DNA from: Salinispora pacifica CNR114
GTDB lineage: Bacteria; Actinomycetota; Actinomycetes; Mycobacteriales; Micromonosporaceae
NCBI RefSeq assembly: GCF_000514775.1
Contig: NZ_AZWO01000001.1
Span: 1-64,000, forward strand
Direction of reading: 5' to 3'
Length of the DNA: 64,000 nt
Below the pieces are notes generated by a model. That model was not told where the DNA came from and made no database searches. It worked only from the letters and a program-made list of their open reading frames with translations. Within the stretch, counting starts at the first letter, position 1; the number at the start of each line of letters is the position of its first letter. Below are positions 8,702 through 16,720 of this stretch, piece after piece. Made by a program: the position numbers and the translations under genes.

Positions 8702-9154
8702 TTACGGAGTTCCCGCCTCCGGCGTGGCCTCGTGCCCCCGCAACCCGTGGGTACGGCGCCGCTGCTTCATCTCCGCCTCGTAGATGTGCCGCCGCCCACC
8801 GGCCAGGCGCTCCCGTGCGTCCCGCTCGATCTCCTGGAACGTGGCGTGGTAGCCGTCGTCGAACTCCTCCACGACCTGGAATGTCCATCGTCCGGGTAGC
8901 ACGTTGCGGCCCAGCAGCTCGTGCTCGACCCGGTCGGCCGTGTCGTCGTGCCCGGCCTCGCGGAGCAGCCGTACCACCCGGTCGAGGGTGAGATCTGCTT
9001 CCCCGATGAGCTGGTGTGCCGAATACAGGTGACCACGTGCCCGGTGGACTGTCTCCAACGCCTCGCTCAAGCCGCCCAGTGCTTCGACGGTGGCGTCATC
9101 GACCCCTGCTGGCCGAGCGTGTTCCGCGTCTACCGATCTGTCCTTGTTTGACAT
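8702..9154 (-). CDS. Hypothetical protein, helical
   Basis: A 150-residue soluble protein with no membrane segment and no recognised domain. It is acidic and helical in the first 90 residues (LGGLSEALETVHRARGHLY, then RVVRLLREAGHDDTADRVE). It ends in a charged stretch with ERDARERLAGGRRHIYEAEM. The spacing of Leu and charged residues suggests a helical bundle. ATG at 9154 is preferred; a TTG at 9220 would add 22 residues but has no ribosome-binding site. It resembles small conserved hypothetical proteins of actinobacteria. No function is assigned. Confidence 0.7.
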   Translation of the reverse strand: MSNKDRSVDAEHARPAGVDDATVEALGGLSEALETVHRARGHLYSAHQLIGEADLTLDRVVRLLREAGHDDTADRVEHELLGRNVLPGRWTFQVVEEFDDGYHATFQEIERDARERLAGGRRHIYEAEMKQRRRTHGLRGHEATPEAGTP

Positions 9155-9248
9155 GTGATCGATTACCCACGAACGGTGGAACCGTACCCAGTTGCTGCGT
9201 CGAGATTCGTGGCAGATCAAGGTAGGTCAGGATCATTCCTTCTGTAGC

Positions 9249-9268
9249 GGCAAAAGGATGCTTTTGCC
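9249..9268. repeat. 8-bp inverted repeat upstream of small ORF and GGDEF-EAL gene
   Basis: ggcaaaag-gatg-cttttgcc is a perfect inverted repeat with a 4-base spacer in an AT-richer stretch. It could be an operator for the rightward small peptide/GGDEF-EAL transcript or a hairpin ending unmapped transcription. It lies 95 bases from the divergent gene start at 9154. Confidence 0.5.
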
Positions 9269-9381
9269 CAGATCTGTCGTTTTCTAGATCCGTCCCCCGT
9301 CGGCTTTGCCGGCGGATTCACGTATGGCACCATCGTGACACCGGCAACATTCGCGGATCCCCTCCCGGCAGGAGTTCACCG

Positions 9382-9498
9382 ATGTCTGGACTGTCACGTC
9401 GCTGGCGAAGTGCCCTCACCTTCGCGGTATTGGCCGCGCTCGGTGGCCTCCTGGCCTTGGACTCGGGGGTGCAGCTCGCCGACTTTATTTGGGTCTAG
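9382..9498 (+). CDS. Putative 38-residue membrane peptide
   Basis: ATG at 9382 follows a good ribosome-binding site (caggag, 7 bases away) and opens 38 codons to TAG at 9496. The peptide begins with a basic head (MSGLSRRWRS), continues with one hydrophobic helix (residues 11-26, ALTFAVLAALGGLLAL) and ends VQLADFIWV. It looks like a single-pass small membrane protein or a short exported peptide. It lies 59 bases before the GGDEF-EAL gene on the same strand and may share its transcript. No family was recognised. The size alone leaves room for a chance frame. Confidence 0.45.
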   Translation: MSGLSRRWRSALTFAVLAALGGLLALDSGVQLADFIWV

Positions 9499-9557
9499 CC
9501 GTGGAGGCTGGCATCGCAGTAGGCAGGTAGCGTCCGCACCGTCAACCAGGGGGCGGA

Positions 9558-12086
9558 ATGTCAGGCAGTCCACTGCCGGTGCGTAGGACCACCGAGCAGG
9601 TCTGGCTGATCATCGCCCCGCTGGCGATGGTCGCGGTCTTTGGGAGTATCTTCCTGGCGCTCGCAGCCGAGCCGCCCCCCGGTGACCTGGCTATCGCCGC
9701 CGCCCTGCTCGTCGTGATGATCGCGGCTGGTGCCGGGGTCCTGCAGATCGTCGTGCGCCGGGAGGCGCTCGAGGTGGTCGTCACCGAGATCCCACTCGTG
9801 CTGGCGTTCTACTACCTGCCGCCCTTTACGGTTGTGGCGCTCATCGTGCTGTCCACCCTGGTCGGGCTGCTCTGGCGTCGGCTCGGCGCGGTGAAGGTCT
9901 GGTTCAACGTGGCCTGCAAGGGCGCGGCGGCCTCGCTGGGCGGCGTGGTCCTGGTCGGGCTCTCGGGAGTGGACGGAGTAGGGCCCCGGACCTGGGCGGT
10001 CCTGTTCGCCGCGGTCACCGTGAACTCGGTTGTCTCCCTGACCGCGATCAGTGGTGTCGTGAGTCTGCTCCACGGCTGGCAGGCGGGCTGGGAGCTGTTC
10101 CGCAGGTCCCCGGTGCCGCTGGTGGTCAACTCCATCAACGTGGCGATCAGCCTGATCCTGTTGCTGGCGCTGGAGTCGACCTGGTGGTCAGTGCTGTTGA
10201 TTGCGGTGCTGGCCGTTGCGATGGTGGTGGTCTACCGCTCGTATGCGCAGTTCCTCCGGCAGCACCGCACCTTGAGCAGCATGTACGAGCTGACTCGGGC
10301 GATGACCGAGGGCGGTCGGGAGGGCGCCGTCGCCGACCAGCTGTTGGGCCGGATCCGAGCCCTGATGCAGGCCGAGTACGCGACCCTGTGGCTCCCCGCG
10401 CAGGGGCGGTTTCCCGAGGTGCTGCTCAGCGCTCGGATGGGCGACCGGGGTCTGCTCGATGTTGCGCCCACCCCAGCAGACCTGCGGGAACAGGTCCGGG
10501 AATCCGGTGTGACCCTTGCCGTCGGGCGAGCCCTCCCGGACTCCGCTGACGCTTGGGGAGACCTGACCGGCCACGGGGTGAAGGACGTGATCGTCGTCCC
10601 GTTACGGTCGGGTCCGGCGGTGATCGGCACACTGGAGGTCGTCAATCGGCTCAGCGAAGGAGTTTTCTTTACGCCGGATGATGTCCCTGTCTTCGAGACC
10701 GTCGCCGCGCACACCGCGGTCGCGCTCGAGAATTCCCGGCTGGTTGACCGACTGCGGCACGACGCCTACCACGACACGCTTACCAAGCTGCCCAACCGGC
10801 GGCGGGTCACCGAGGCGCTGGACGAGGCGGTGAAGATCCGGGCGCCGGGTGAGGTGGTGGCGCTGCTGCTCTTCTCGGTTGATCGACTCCGGGAGGTCAA
10901 CGAGTCTCTCGGGCGGGCTGCCGGGGACAAGGTGTTGGTCCAGGTCGCCGCGCGGCTTCGGTCCTGCGCGCCGTCCTCGGCACTGGTGGGACGGGTCGGC
11001 GGGGACGCGTTTCTGGTGACCCTTCGGCTGGCGGGGTCGACTGCGGCCCTGGAACTGGCGGCGCGGATGCGGGAGCAGATCCGGGCCGTGGTGACCTTTG
11101 ACGGGCTGACCCTCGACGTGGATACGGCGGTGGGTGTCGCCGTGCACCCGGAACATGGCGAGGGGTCTGCCGCGCTGCTGCAACGGGTCGACCTGGCCGT
11201 ACGGGCAGCCCAGTCCGCGCCCGGGAACGTCCAGCTGTTCCACCCGGCGTTGGAGTCCCGGTCGCTGCGGCGGCTCGGTCTCGCCGGCGACCTGCGGCGG
11301 GCCCTGGCCAACGGGGAGCTGGAGGTGTATTTCCAGCCCAAGGTCACCCTGCCCGACCGGCGGTTGGTGGGCGTCGAGTGCCTTGCCCGCTGGGAGGACC
11401 GGGCCCACGGGGCGGTCTCGCCGGAGGACTTCGTGGCGGTTGCGGAGTACACCGGTCAGCTGGGGCGGCTCACCGAGTTTGTGCTCCGGGAGGGGCTACG
11501 GCTTAGCCGTGACTGGGCGCCCGGGGGTCACCCGCTCTCCGTCGCGGTCAACCTCTCCCCGCGTACGCTGACCGACCAGCACTTCCCGGAGCGGGTGCGG
11601 GAACTGCTCGGGGAGTACGGGGTGCCGCCGCAGCGGCTCACGTTGGAGATCCGGGAGTCCGGGGTGCTGGACGGCACCGACCGCCCCATTCCGACCCTGC
11701 GGCGCCTGCGTGATCTGGGCGTCCGCCTGTCGGTGGATGACTTCGGTACGGGTAACTCGTCGCTTGCCCACCTGCGCCGGCTCCCCGTGCACGAGGTGAA
11801 GGTTGATCACCGGTTTGTGCAGGGGATGGCGACCGACCCAGGTGACCTGGCCATCGTCAACGCGGTGGTGACGCTCTCCCAGCAGTTCGGCCTCGCCGTG
11901 GTGGCCGAGGGGGTGGAGAGCGAGTTGACCCTGGAGCTTCTCCAGGACATCGGGTGTGAGTACGGGCAGGGGTTCCTGTTCAGCCGTCCGTTGCCCTATG
12001 AGCGGCTGGAGGCGTGGTTCGGCGCCCAACTGGAGTCGGGAACAGCGGCCGCGGGGGAGCCGCCGCGGCTGCGGGTCGTGCCGTGA
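9558..12086 (+). CDS. Membrane GAF-GGDEF-EAL protein with degenerate GGDEF
   Basis: An 842-residue protein of the cyclic-di-GMP signalling type. Residues 15-230 hold about seven hydrophobic segments (membrane sensor). A GAF-like domain follows (about 255-395), then GGDEF (405-565) and EAL (575-825) domains. The GGDEF signature reads RVGGDAF near 480: the catalytic Glu is Ala, so cyclase activity is unlikely. EAL reads GVECLARW near 604, keeping the metal-binding Glu but with Cys for Ala. Other EAL catalytic elements persist: VNLSPR, LEIRES, DDFGTG, VKVDHRF, AEGVES and GQGFLFSRP. The best reading is a phosphodiesterase or c-di-GMP effector. GTG start at 9558. Confidence 0.92.
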   Translation: MSGSPLPVRRTTEQVWLIIAPLAMVAVFGSIFLALAAEPPPGDLAIAAALLVVMIAAGAGVLQIVVRREALEVVVTEIPLVLAFYYLPPFTVVALIVLSTLVGLLWRRLGAVKVWFNVACKGAAASLGGVVLVGLSGVDGVGPRTWAVLFAAVTVNSVVSLTAISGVVSLLHGWQAGWELFRRSPVPLVVNSINVAISLILLLALESTWWSVLLIAVLAVAMVVVYRSYAQFLRQHRTLSSMYELTRAMTEGGREGAVADQLLGRIRALMQAEYATLWLPAQGRFPEVLLSARMGDRGLLDVAPTPADLREQVRESGVTLAVGRALPDSADAWGDLTGHGVKDVIVVPLRSGPAVIGTLEVVNRLSEGVFFTPDDVPVFETVAAHTAVALENSRLVDRLRHDAYHDTLTKLPNRRRVTEALDEAVKIRAPGEVVALLLFSVDRLREVNESLGRAAGDKVLVQVAARLRSCAPSSALVGRVGGDAFLVTLRLAGSTAALELAARMREQIRAVVTFDGLTLDVDTAVGVAVHPEHGEGSAALLQRVDLAVRAAQSAPGNVQLFHPALESRSLRRLGLAGDLRRALANGELEVYFQPKVTLPDRRLVGVECLARWEDRAHGAVSPEDFVAVAEYTGQLGRLTEFVLREGLRLSRDWAPGGHPLSVAVNLSPRTLTDQHFPERVRELLGEYGVPPQRLTLEIRESGVLDGTDRPIPTLRRLRDLGVRLSVDDFGTGNSSLAHLRRLPVHEVKVDHRFVQGMATDPGDLAIVNAVVTLSQQFGLAVVAEGVESELTLELLQDIGCEYGQGFLFSRPLPYERLEAWFGAQLESGTAAAGEPPRLRVVP

Positions 12087-12117
12087 GCTGGGCTCACCGG
12101 CCACCGGGGGATCCGAT

Positions 12118-12146
12118 TTCAGCTCCGCGATCCCGCCGTGTACGCT
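12118..12146 (+). promoter_or_regulatory. Possible promoter of the tRNA-Thr/tRNA-Met pair
   Basis: TACGCT at 12141-12146 has a weak TTCAGC 17 bases upstream (12118-12123). It would start transcription about 27 bases before tRNA-Thr. Confidence 0.35.
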
Positions 12147-12178
12147 TACCTCTGCACGGCCACCGAGTGGTCGCGCAG

Positions 12179-12251
12179 GCCCCCTTAGCTCAGTCGGCAG
12201 AGCGTCTCCATGGTAAGGAGAAGGTCTACGGTTCGATTCCGTAAGGGGGCT
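12179..12251 (+). tRNA. tRNA-Thr (GGT)
   Basis: A 73-base cloverleaf. Acceptor gccccct pairs with agggggc, followed by discriminator t. The anticodon loop atggtaa carries GGT at positions 34-36 and the T arm is tacgg-ttcgatt-ccgta. It reads ACC/ACU codons. CCA is not encoded. It is probably co-transcribed with the tRNA-Met 24 bases downstream. Confidence 0.95.
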
Positions 12252-12275
12252 CAGAGGGTCCGGCTGGACCCACCC

Positions 12276-12348
12276 GGCGGTGTAGCTCAGGTGGCAGAGC
12301 AAGCGGCTCATAATCGCTGTGTCGCCGGTTCAAGTCCGGCCACCGCTA
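12276..12348 (+). tRNA. tRNA-Met (CAT), elongator type
   Basis: A 73-base cloverleaf with acceptor ggcggtg/caccgct, anticodon loop ctcataa (CAT) and T arm gccgg-ttcaagt-ccggc. The paired first base and the lack of the initiator GGG/CCC anticodon-stem run argue for elongator Met. A lysidine-modified tRNA-Ile(CAT) is the alternative, but the body resembles actinobacterial elongator Met. Confidence 0.92.
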
Positions 12349-12385
12349 CTTTCGTCCATCGGGCCTCACCCGGCGGATGATAGGA

Positions 12386-12404
12386 CGGGCGCCTTCGGCG
12401 CCCG
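12386..12404 (+). terminator. Hairpin terminator after tRNA-Met
   Basis: cgggcgcc-ttc-ggcgcccg is a perfect 8-bp stem with a 3-base loop, followed by cttt. It lies 38 bases past tRNA-Met and just before the rpmG promoter. Confidence 0.7.
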
Positions 12405-12406
12405 CT

Positions 12407-12436
12407 TTGCATGTCCACGTGCTTAGCGCGTAGGCT
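12407..12436 (+). promoter_or_regulatory. rpmG promoter
   Basis: TTGCAT (12407-12412) and TAGGCT (12431-12436) with an 18-base spacer. It predicts a leader of about 40 bases carrying the ribosome-binding site gaggaagg before the GTG at 12482. Confidence 0.55.
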
Positions 12437-12481
12437 GATGCGTCCGTAGTTGTCACCCATTTACGAGGAAGGCACTCCGCC

Positions 12482-12649
12482 GTGGCGAAGGCGACCGATG
12501 TCCGGCCGAAGATCACTTTGGCGTGTGTGGAGTGCAAGGAGCGCAACTACATCACGCGCAAGAACCGGCGTAACGACCCGGACCGTATCGAGCTGAAGAA
12601 GTTCTGCCCGCGGGACGGCCGGCACACGATCCACCGCGAGACCCGCTGA
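12482..12649 (+). CDS. rpmG: 50S ribosomal protein L33
   Basis: A 55-residue protein of the large subunit near the tRNA E site. The sequence is typical of actinobacterial L33 ([19 protein letters not shown]). GTG at 12482 follows gaggaagg. The first zinc-ligand pair is intact (CVEC), but the second reads CPRD where zinc-binding paralogues have CPxC, so one of four cysteines is missing. Zinc binding is therefore doubtful. It has its own promoter between the tRNAs and the MaoC genes. Confidence 0.95.
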   Translation: MAKATDVRPKITLACVECKERNYITRKNRRNDPDRIELKKFCPRDGRHTIHRETR

Positions 12650-12749
12650 TCCTGGCGGTCCGCCGCTGATCTATCCACGGTCGCCGATCCGCCGACCCGT
12701 GTGGCTCTACCGCCGCCGGTCGGGTGGGTCGGCGGCCGTGTTCTGCGTG

Positions 12750-12755
12750 TAGGTT
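12750..12755 (+). promoter_or_regulatory. -10 box of leaderless MaoC gene
   Basis: TAGGTT ends 6 bases before ATG 12762, which has no ribosome-binding site. This fits transcription starting at the A of the start codon. Confidence 0.4.
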
Positions 12756-12761
12756 CGCGGC

Positions 12762-13208
12762 ATGTCCCTGGACCCCTCCTTCGTCGGCCGGACCTACCCG
12801 CCGACCGCCCCCTATCAGGTGGGCCGAGAGAAGATTCGTGAGTTCGCGACCGCGATCGGCGCTACCGAACCGGCCCATCACGACCCGATCGCCGCTCGTG
12901 CGCTCGGCCATCCGGACGTGGTCGCCCCGCCGACCTTTCCGGTCGTGGTCACCATGGCCGCCACCCATCAGATCGTGGCGGATCCGGACCTCGGCGTCGA
13001 CTACAGCCGGGTCGTCCACGGTGATCAGCGCTTCGCCTACACCCGCCCGGTTGTGGCGGGGGACGAGCTGGTCTGCGTCAACACCATCGAGGAGGTCCGC
13101 ACCCGCGGCGGGCACGGGTTCCTGACCACCCGCACCGAGGTCACCACGCCGGAAGGTGAGTCGGTGGTCACCGTCTGGTCGAAGATTGTCGTACGGGGGG
13201 AGGGCTGA
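12762..13208 (+). CDS. MaoC-like dehydratase, FAS1-type N-terminal domain (UPF0336, HadA/HadC-like)
   Basis: A 148-residue hot-dog-fold protein related to the HadA/HadC subunits of mycobacterial (3R)-hydroxyacyl-ACP dehydratase. The beginning (SFVGRTYPPTAPYQVGREKI) and RPVVAGDELVCVNTIEEVRT fit UPF0336 proteins. It carries no clear Asp-His hydratase signature of its own, so it probably acts as the substrate-binding partner of the next gene. One base separates the two genes, implying translational coupling. The pair normally sits beside rpmG in actinobacteria. The physiological substrate is unknown; mycolic acids are not expected in this family. Confidence 0.85.
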   Translation: MSLDPSFVGRTYPPTAPYQVGREKIREFATAIGATEPAHHDPIAARALGHPDVVAPPTFPVVVTMAATHQIVADPDLGVDYSRVVHGDQRFAYTRPVVAGDELVCVNTIEEVRTRGGHGFLTTRTEVTTPEGESVVTVWSKIVVRGEG

Positions 13209-13209
13209 G

Positions 13210-13602
13210 ATGGAGCTGCCGACCAAGACATTCCAGGTAACCCGGGCGGACCTGATCCGCTACGCGGGCGCCTCGGGAGACTTCAACCCGATCCATTGGA
13301 GCGACCGGATCGCGACCTCGGTCGGGCTGCCCGGCGTGATCGCCCACGGGATGTTCACGATGGCGTTGGTGGGCCGGGCCGTCGCCGAGTGGGCCGGCGC
13401 TGCCGACGCGGTGGTCGACTACGGGGTCCGATTCACCCGGCCGGTCGTTGTCCCAGACGATGAGCAGGGCACCGAGATCGAGGTGACGGCGGCGGTTCGG
13501 GAGGTCACCGATGCGGGCTTGACCAGGATCGACATCACCGCGACCTGCGGCGGGGAGAAGGTGTTGTCGCAGGCGAGGGCGACCATCCGGACGTCCGGCT
13601 GA
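13210..13602 (+). CDS. MaoC-family dehydratase, catalytic subunit (HadB-like)
   Basis: A 130-residue hot-dog-fold protein. The hydratase-2 motif GDFNPIHWSD (about residues 29-38) provides the catalytic Asp and His, and GVIAHGMFTMALVGR follows as in HadB and R-specific enoyl hydratases. With the preceding gene it should form a heterodimer acting on 3-hydroxyacyl thioesters. ATG at 13210 lies one base after the upstream stop codon. No gene follows on the transcript before the tRNA-Trp promoter. Confidence 0.87.
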   Translation: MELPTKTFQVTRADLIRYAGASGDFNPIHWSDRIATSVGLPGVIAHGMFTMALVGRAVAEWAGAADAVVDYGVRFTRPVVVPDDEQGTEIEVTAAVREVTDAGLTRIDITATCGGEKVLSQARATIRTSG

Positions 13603-13632
13603 CCGATCTTTGACGTGCCGGGGGCGGACCGG

Positions 13633-13662
13633 TTGGGAAAGTCGTGCCACTACCCGTACACT
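13633..13662 (+). promoter_or_regulatory. tRNA-Trp promoter
   Basis: TTGGGA (13633-13638) and TACACT (13657-13662) with an 18-base spacer, about 65 bases before the mature tRNA. Confidence 0.5.
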
Positions 13663-13727
13663 GGTCCGCCGTGGGGCACGTGACCCTGCCCGGCCGTTTT
13701 GGCGGGGTGAGGTGACGTCCGCCGCAT

Positions 13728-13800
<73 letters not shown>

Positions 13801-14010
13801 CGCCTCAGGCCTGATCGTTTCGTGGGTCGCGTCGTCGCCGGCGGCGTCCGGCCCGTGGTGGTGGTATCGGCAGGGCGGCTCCGAGGCACTCGGGCCCCAA
13901 GTTCGGACCGCTGGCTACGGCCCGTCGCGGACGGTCGGGCCGGCCGGCGTGACCAGACGCCGCGTATGCTGTGACGGCGTGCGAACCGACATCCCGCGAC
14001 GGAGGGCGAT

Positions 14011-14388
14011 GTGGCCGACAACAAGCGGCGCGGCGAGGATGCCGACGACGAGCGTCTGGACGGCGAGCTCGACGCTACCGGCGATGCCGGCGCCGACGAT
14101 GAGTCGGCCTCCCGGGGTGAGAGCGCGAGCGGCTCGTCTCGGGCCGAGTCGGTTGACCGGCCGAAGAGCCGTGCCCAGGGTGACAGGGTTGGCCCGATCG
14201 GTCGAGTTGCGCGATTCATCCGCGAGGTCGTGGCTGAGCTGCGTAAGGTCATCTGGCCGACGCGCAAGGAGCTGTTGACCTACGCCTCCGTGGTGATCGT
14301 GTTCGTCGCCGTGATGCTGGCGATCGTGGCTGGCCTGGACCTCGCCTTCGCCGAGGGTGTGCTGTGGGTCTTCGGTAACCCCAGCTGA
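14011..14388 (+). CDS. secE: Preprotein translocase subunit SecE
   Basis: A 125-residue SecE with one membrane helix. The conserved core lies at the C-terminus: RFIREVVAELRKVIWPTRKEL, then the helix YASVVIVFVAVMLAIVAGLDL. It clamps SecY in the SecYEG channel. The first 60 residues are an acidic, Ser-rich extension (DEDADDERLD type), longer than in most bacteria. GTG at 14011 follows ggaggg. nusG starts 38 bases downstream in the usual secE-nusG pair. A TATGCT hexamer at 13965-13970 may be its -10. Confidence 0.94.
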   Translation: MADNKRRGEDADDERLDGELDATGDAGADDESASRGESASGSSRAESVDRPKSRAQGDRVGPIGRVARFIREVVAELRKVIWPTRKELLTYASVVIVFVAVMLAIVAGLDLAFAEGVLWVFGNPS

Positions 14389-14426
14389 CCGGCTGACTGT
14401 GCTGATAGTGACGGAAGTGAGCAAGC

Positions 14427-15155
14427 GTGCCTGAGTACGACGAGACCGCCGAGCCTGTGGACGAGCAGTCCACGGTCGCGACGGCGGCTGGTGACATGTC
14501 GGTTGAGGCCGCCAGCGAGCCGGAGCTCTCCGCCAGCGCCAGCGAGCCGGCCGAGGAGAACGAGTTCGACCCGGTCGCCGAGCTGCGGCAGAAGCTGCGC
14601 TACGCGCCGGGCGACTGGTATGTGGTGCACTCGTACGCCGGCTACGAGAACAAGGTCAAGACCAACCTTGAGACCCGGATCACCTCCCTCGACATGGAGG
14701 ACTACATCTACCAGGTCGAGGTGCCGACCCGGGATGAGGTCGAGGTCAAGAACGGCAAGCGTTCCCAGATCCAGGCCAAGGTCTTCCCCGGCTACATCCT
14801 GGTGCGAATGGAGCTCACCGCGGAGTCGTACTCCTGCGTGCGGAACACGCCTGGGGTGACCGGCTTCGTGGGCGCCACCGACCGGGCCGACCGGCCGGCG
14901 CCGCTGAGCCTCGACGAGGTGTTGAAGTGGCTGGCGCCAGCGGTCGAGGCCGTGGAGAAGAAGGCGAAGCCCGAGGTCAAGGTCCTCGACTTCGAGGTCG
15001 GCGACTCGGTCACCGTCACCGACGGTGCCTTCGCCTCCCTGCCGGCGACGATCAGCGAGATCAACGCCGACCAGCAGAAGCTCAAGGTGTTGGTGTCGAT
15101 CTTCGGTCGAGAGACGCCGGTGGAGCTGAACTTCAACCAGGTCGCCAAGATCTGA
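14427..15155 (+). CDS. nusG: Transcription termination/antitermination protein NusG
   Basis: A 242-residue transcription factor that binds RNA polymerase and couples it to ribosomes or Rho. The N-terminal 55 residues are an acidic extension ([24 protein letters not shown]). The NGN domain follows ([19 protein letters not shown] through [12 protein letters not shown] and [10 protein letters not shown]). A C-terminal KOW domain carries [22 protein letters not shown] start at 14427. It is terminated by the 40-base palindrome immediately downstream. Confidence 0.96.
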   Translation: MPEYDETAEPVDEQSTVATAAGDMSVEAASEPELSASASEPAEENEFDPVAELRQKLRYAPGDWYVVHSYAGYENKVKTNLETRITSLDMEDYIYQVEVPTRDEVEVKNGKRSQIQAKVFPGYILVRMELTAESYSCVRNTPGVTGFVGATDRADRPAPLSLDEVLKWLAPAVEAVEKKAKPEVKVLDFEVGDSVTVTDGAFASLPATISEINADQQKLKVLVSIFGRETPVELNFNQVAKI

Positions 15156-15160
15156 TCTTC

Positions 15161-15200
15161 AGTACGTCGGCGGTGGGTAGCTACCCACCGCCGACGTACT
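15161..15200 (+). terminator. 40-base perfect palindrome after nusG
   Basis: Bases 15161-15180 are the exact reverse complement of 15181-15200. The stem centres on tagcta and begins 5 bases after the nusG stop codon, followed by cgtttct. It should terminate the secE-nusG transcript. Confidence 0.8.
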
Positions 15201-15348
15201 CGTTTCTGGCCAGGGCGGCTGGCAGCCGGACCCCGGAAGGCCGGCAGTCGGCGTGCGCTACCCTAGAACGTCGCCGTCTACGCGGCATGCTGACCGTGCA
15301 TGCCCCGACTGGCGGTGCGAATTCCCGTTTCACGTCCCAGGAAGTGAC

Positions 15349-15780
15349 ATGCCTCCGAAGAAGAAGCTCGTCAAGACGTTCACGCTTCAGCTGCCGGCGG
15401 GCCAGGCCACCCCGGCGCCGCCGGTTGGCCCCGCGCTGGGTCAGCACGGTGTGAACATCATGGAGTTCTGCAAGTCCTACAACGCCCAGACCGAGTCCCA
15501 GCGGGGCGACATCGTCCCCGCCGAGATCAGCGTCTACGAGGACCGCACGTTCACCTTCGTGCTGAAGACCCCGCCCGCCGCCCGACTGCTGATCAAGGCC
15601 GCTGGTGTGGCGAAGGGCTCGGGCGTCCCGCACCTGGAGAAGGTCGGCCAGGTCAGCCGCGCTCAGCTGCGGGAGATCGCCGAGAAGAAGATGGCTGACC
15701 TCAACGCCAAGGACCTCGACCAGGCCGAGAAGATCATCGCCGGTACCGCCCGGTCGATGGGCCTGAACGTCGTCGACTGA
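15349..15780 (+). CDS. rplK: 50S ribosomal protein L11
   Basis: A 143-residue protein of the GTPase-associated centre that binds 23S rRNA with L10-L12. ATG at 15349 follows aggaagtgac. The N-terminal proline-rich switch ([17 protein letters not shown]), where thiostrepton binds, is intact. The C-terminal RNA-binding domain ends [12 protein letters not shown]. It forms an operon with rplA 80 bases downstream. Confidence 0.97.
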   Translation: MPPKKKLVKTFTLQLPAGQATPAPPVGPALGQHGVNIMEFCKSYNAQTESQRGDIVPAEISVYEDRTFTFVLKTPPAARLLIKAAGVAKGSGVPHLEKVGQVSRAQLREIAEKKMADLNAKDLDQAEKIIAGTARSMGLNVVD

Positions 15781-15860
15781 CCCACGCCGACCCGCCGATC
15801 CCGTTTGTGGGAGGGCTCGCGAGCACCGCGGCCCGCCAGAGACCACAGGAGTAACCACAG

Positions 15861-16577
15861 ATGCAGCACAGCAAGAACTACCGTAAGGCGGCTGCGGCCA
15901 TCGACCGGTCGAAGCTGTACACCCCCGCCGAGGCCGTCAAGCTGGCCAAGGAGAGCACCTCCGTCAAGTTCGACGCCACGGTCGAGGTCGCGATGCGCCT
16001 CGGCGTCGACCCGCGCAAGGCGGACCAGATGGTTCGCGGCACGGTCAACCTGCCGCACGGCACTGGTAAGACCGCGCGTGTGATCGTGTTCGCCGCCGGT
16101 GCGAAGGCCGAGGAGGCCGTTGCCGCCGGCGCCGACGAGGTGGGCACGGACGAGCTGGTCGCCCGGATCCAGGGCGGCTGGCTCGACTTCGATGCGGCGA
16201 TCGCCACGCCGGACCAGATGGCCAAGATTGGTCGGATCGCGCGGATCCTGGGCCCGCGCGGTCTCATGCCGAACCCGAAGACCGGCACGGTGACGATGAA
16301 TGTCGCCAAGGCGGTCGCGGACATCAAGGGCGGTAAGATCGCTTTCCGGGTGGACAAGCACTCCAACCTGCACCTGATCATCGGGAAGGCCTCGTTCTCC
16401 GAGGGCCAGCTGGTGGAGAACTACGCGGCGGTCCTCGACGAGATCCTGCGGGTGAAGCCGTCCGCGGCCAAGGGTAAGTACCTGCGGAAGGTCACCCTCA
16501 CCACCACGATGGGCCCGGGTGTTCCGGTCGACCCGAACGTGGTGAAGAACCTGCAGGAGGGCTCCGCCGAGGGCTGA
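15861..16577 (+). CDS. rplA: 50S ribosomal protein L1
   Basis: A 238-residue protein forming the mobile L1 stalk near the E site. [16 protein letters not shown] and [14 protein letters not shown] are typical. In many bacteria L1 represses its own L11-L1 mRNA; the 80-base spacer or the rplK leader could hold such a site, but none was identified. The operon ends at the hairpin 16591-16626. Confidence 0.97.
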   Translation: MQHSKNYRKAAAAIDRSKLYTPAEAVKLAKESTSVKFDATVEVAMRLGVDPRKADQMVRGTVNLPHGTGKTARVIVFAAGAKAEEAVAAGADEVGTDELVARIQGGWLDFDAAIATPDQMAKIGRIARILGPRGLMPNPKTGTVTMNVAKAVADIKGGKIAFRVDKHSNLHLIIGKASFSEGQLVENYAAVLDEILRVKPSAAKGKYLRKVTLTTTMGPGVPVDPNVVKNLQEGSAEG

Positions 16578-16590
16578 GCACGACTGCGTT

Positions 16591-16626
16591 CGAACGGGGC
16601 CCTGCCAGCTGGTGGGGCCCCGTTCG
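16591..16626 (+). terminator. Terminator of rplKA
   Basis: A perfect 12-bp GC-rich stem (16591-16602 with 16615-16626) with a 12-base loop, followed by gctttct, 14 bases past the rplA stop. Confidence 0.78.
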
Positions 16627-16720
16627 GCTTTCTGGCTGACTTGTCGCCACCGAGGACCTTGACGTGTGGGGGCTGGGGCAGGCCGGGTGGGGCGGTGTGG
16701 CGGCCCCGGCGGGGATCGCG

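Noticed and set aside
9335..9586. 83-codon plus-strand frame overlapping the small membrane peptide
   Set aside because: It has no ribosome-binding site and mixed Trp/Ser/Arg composition. The overlapping 38-codon frame has a good ribosome-binding site and a helix.
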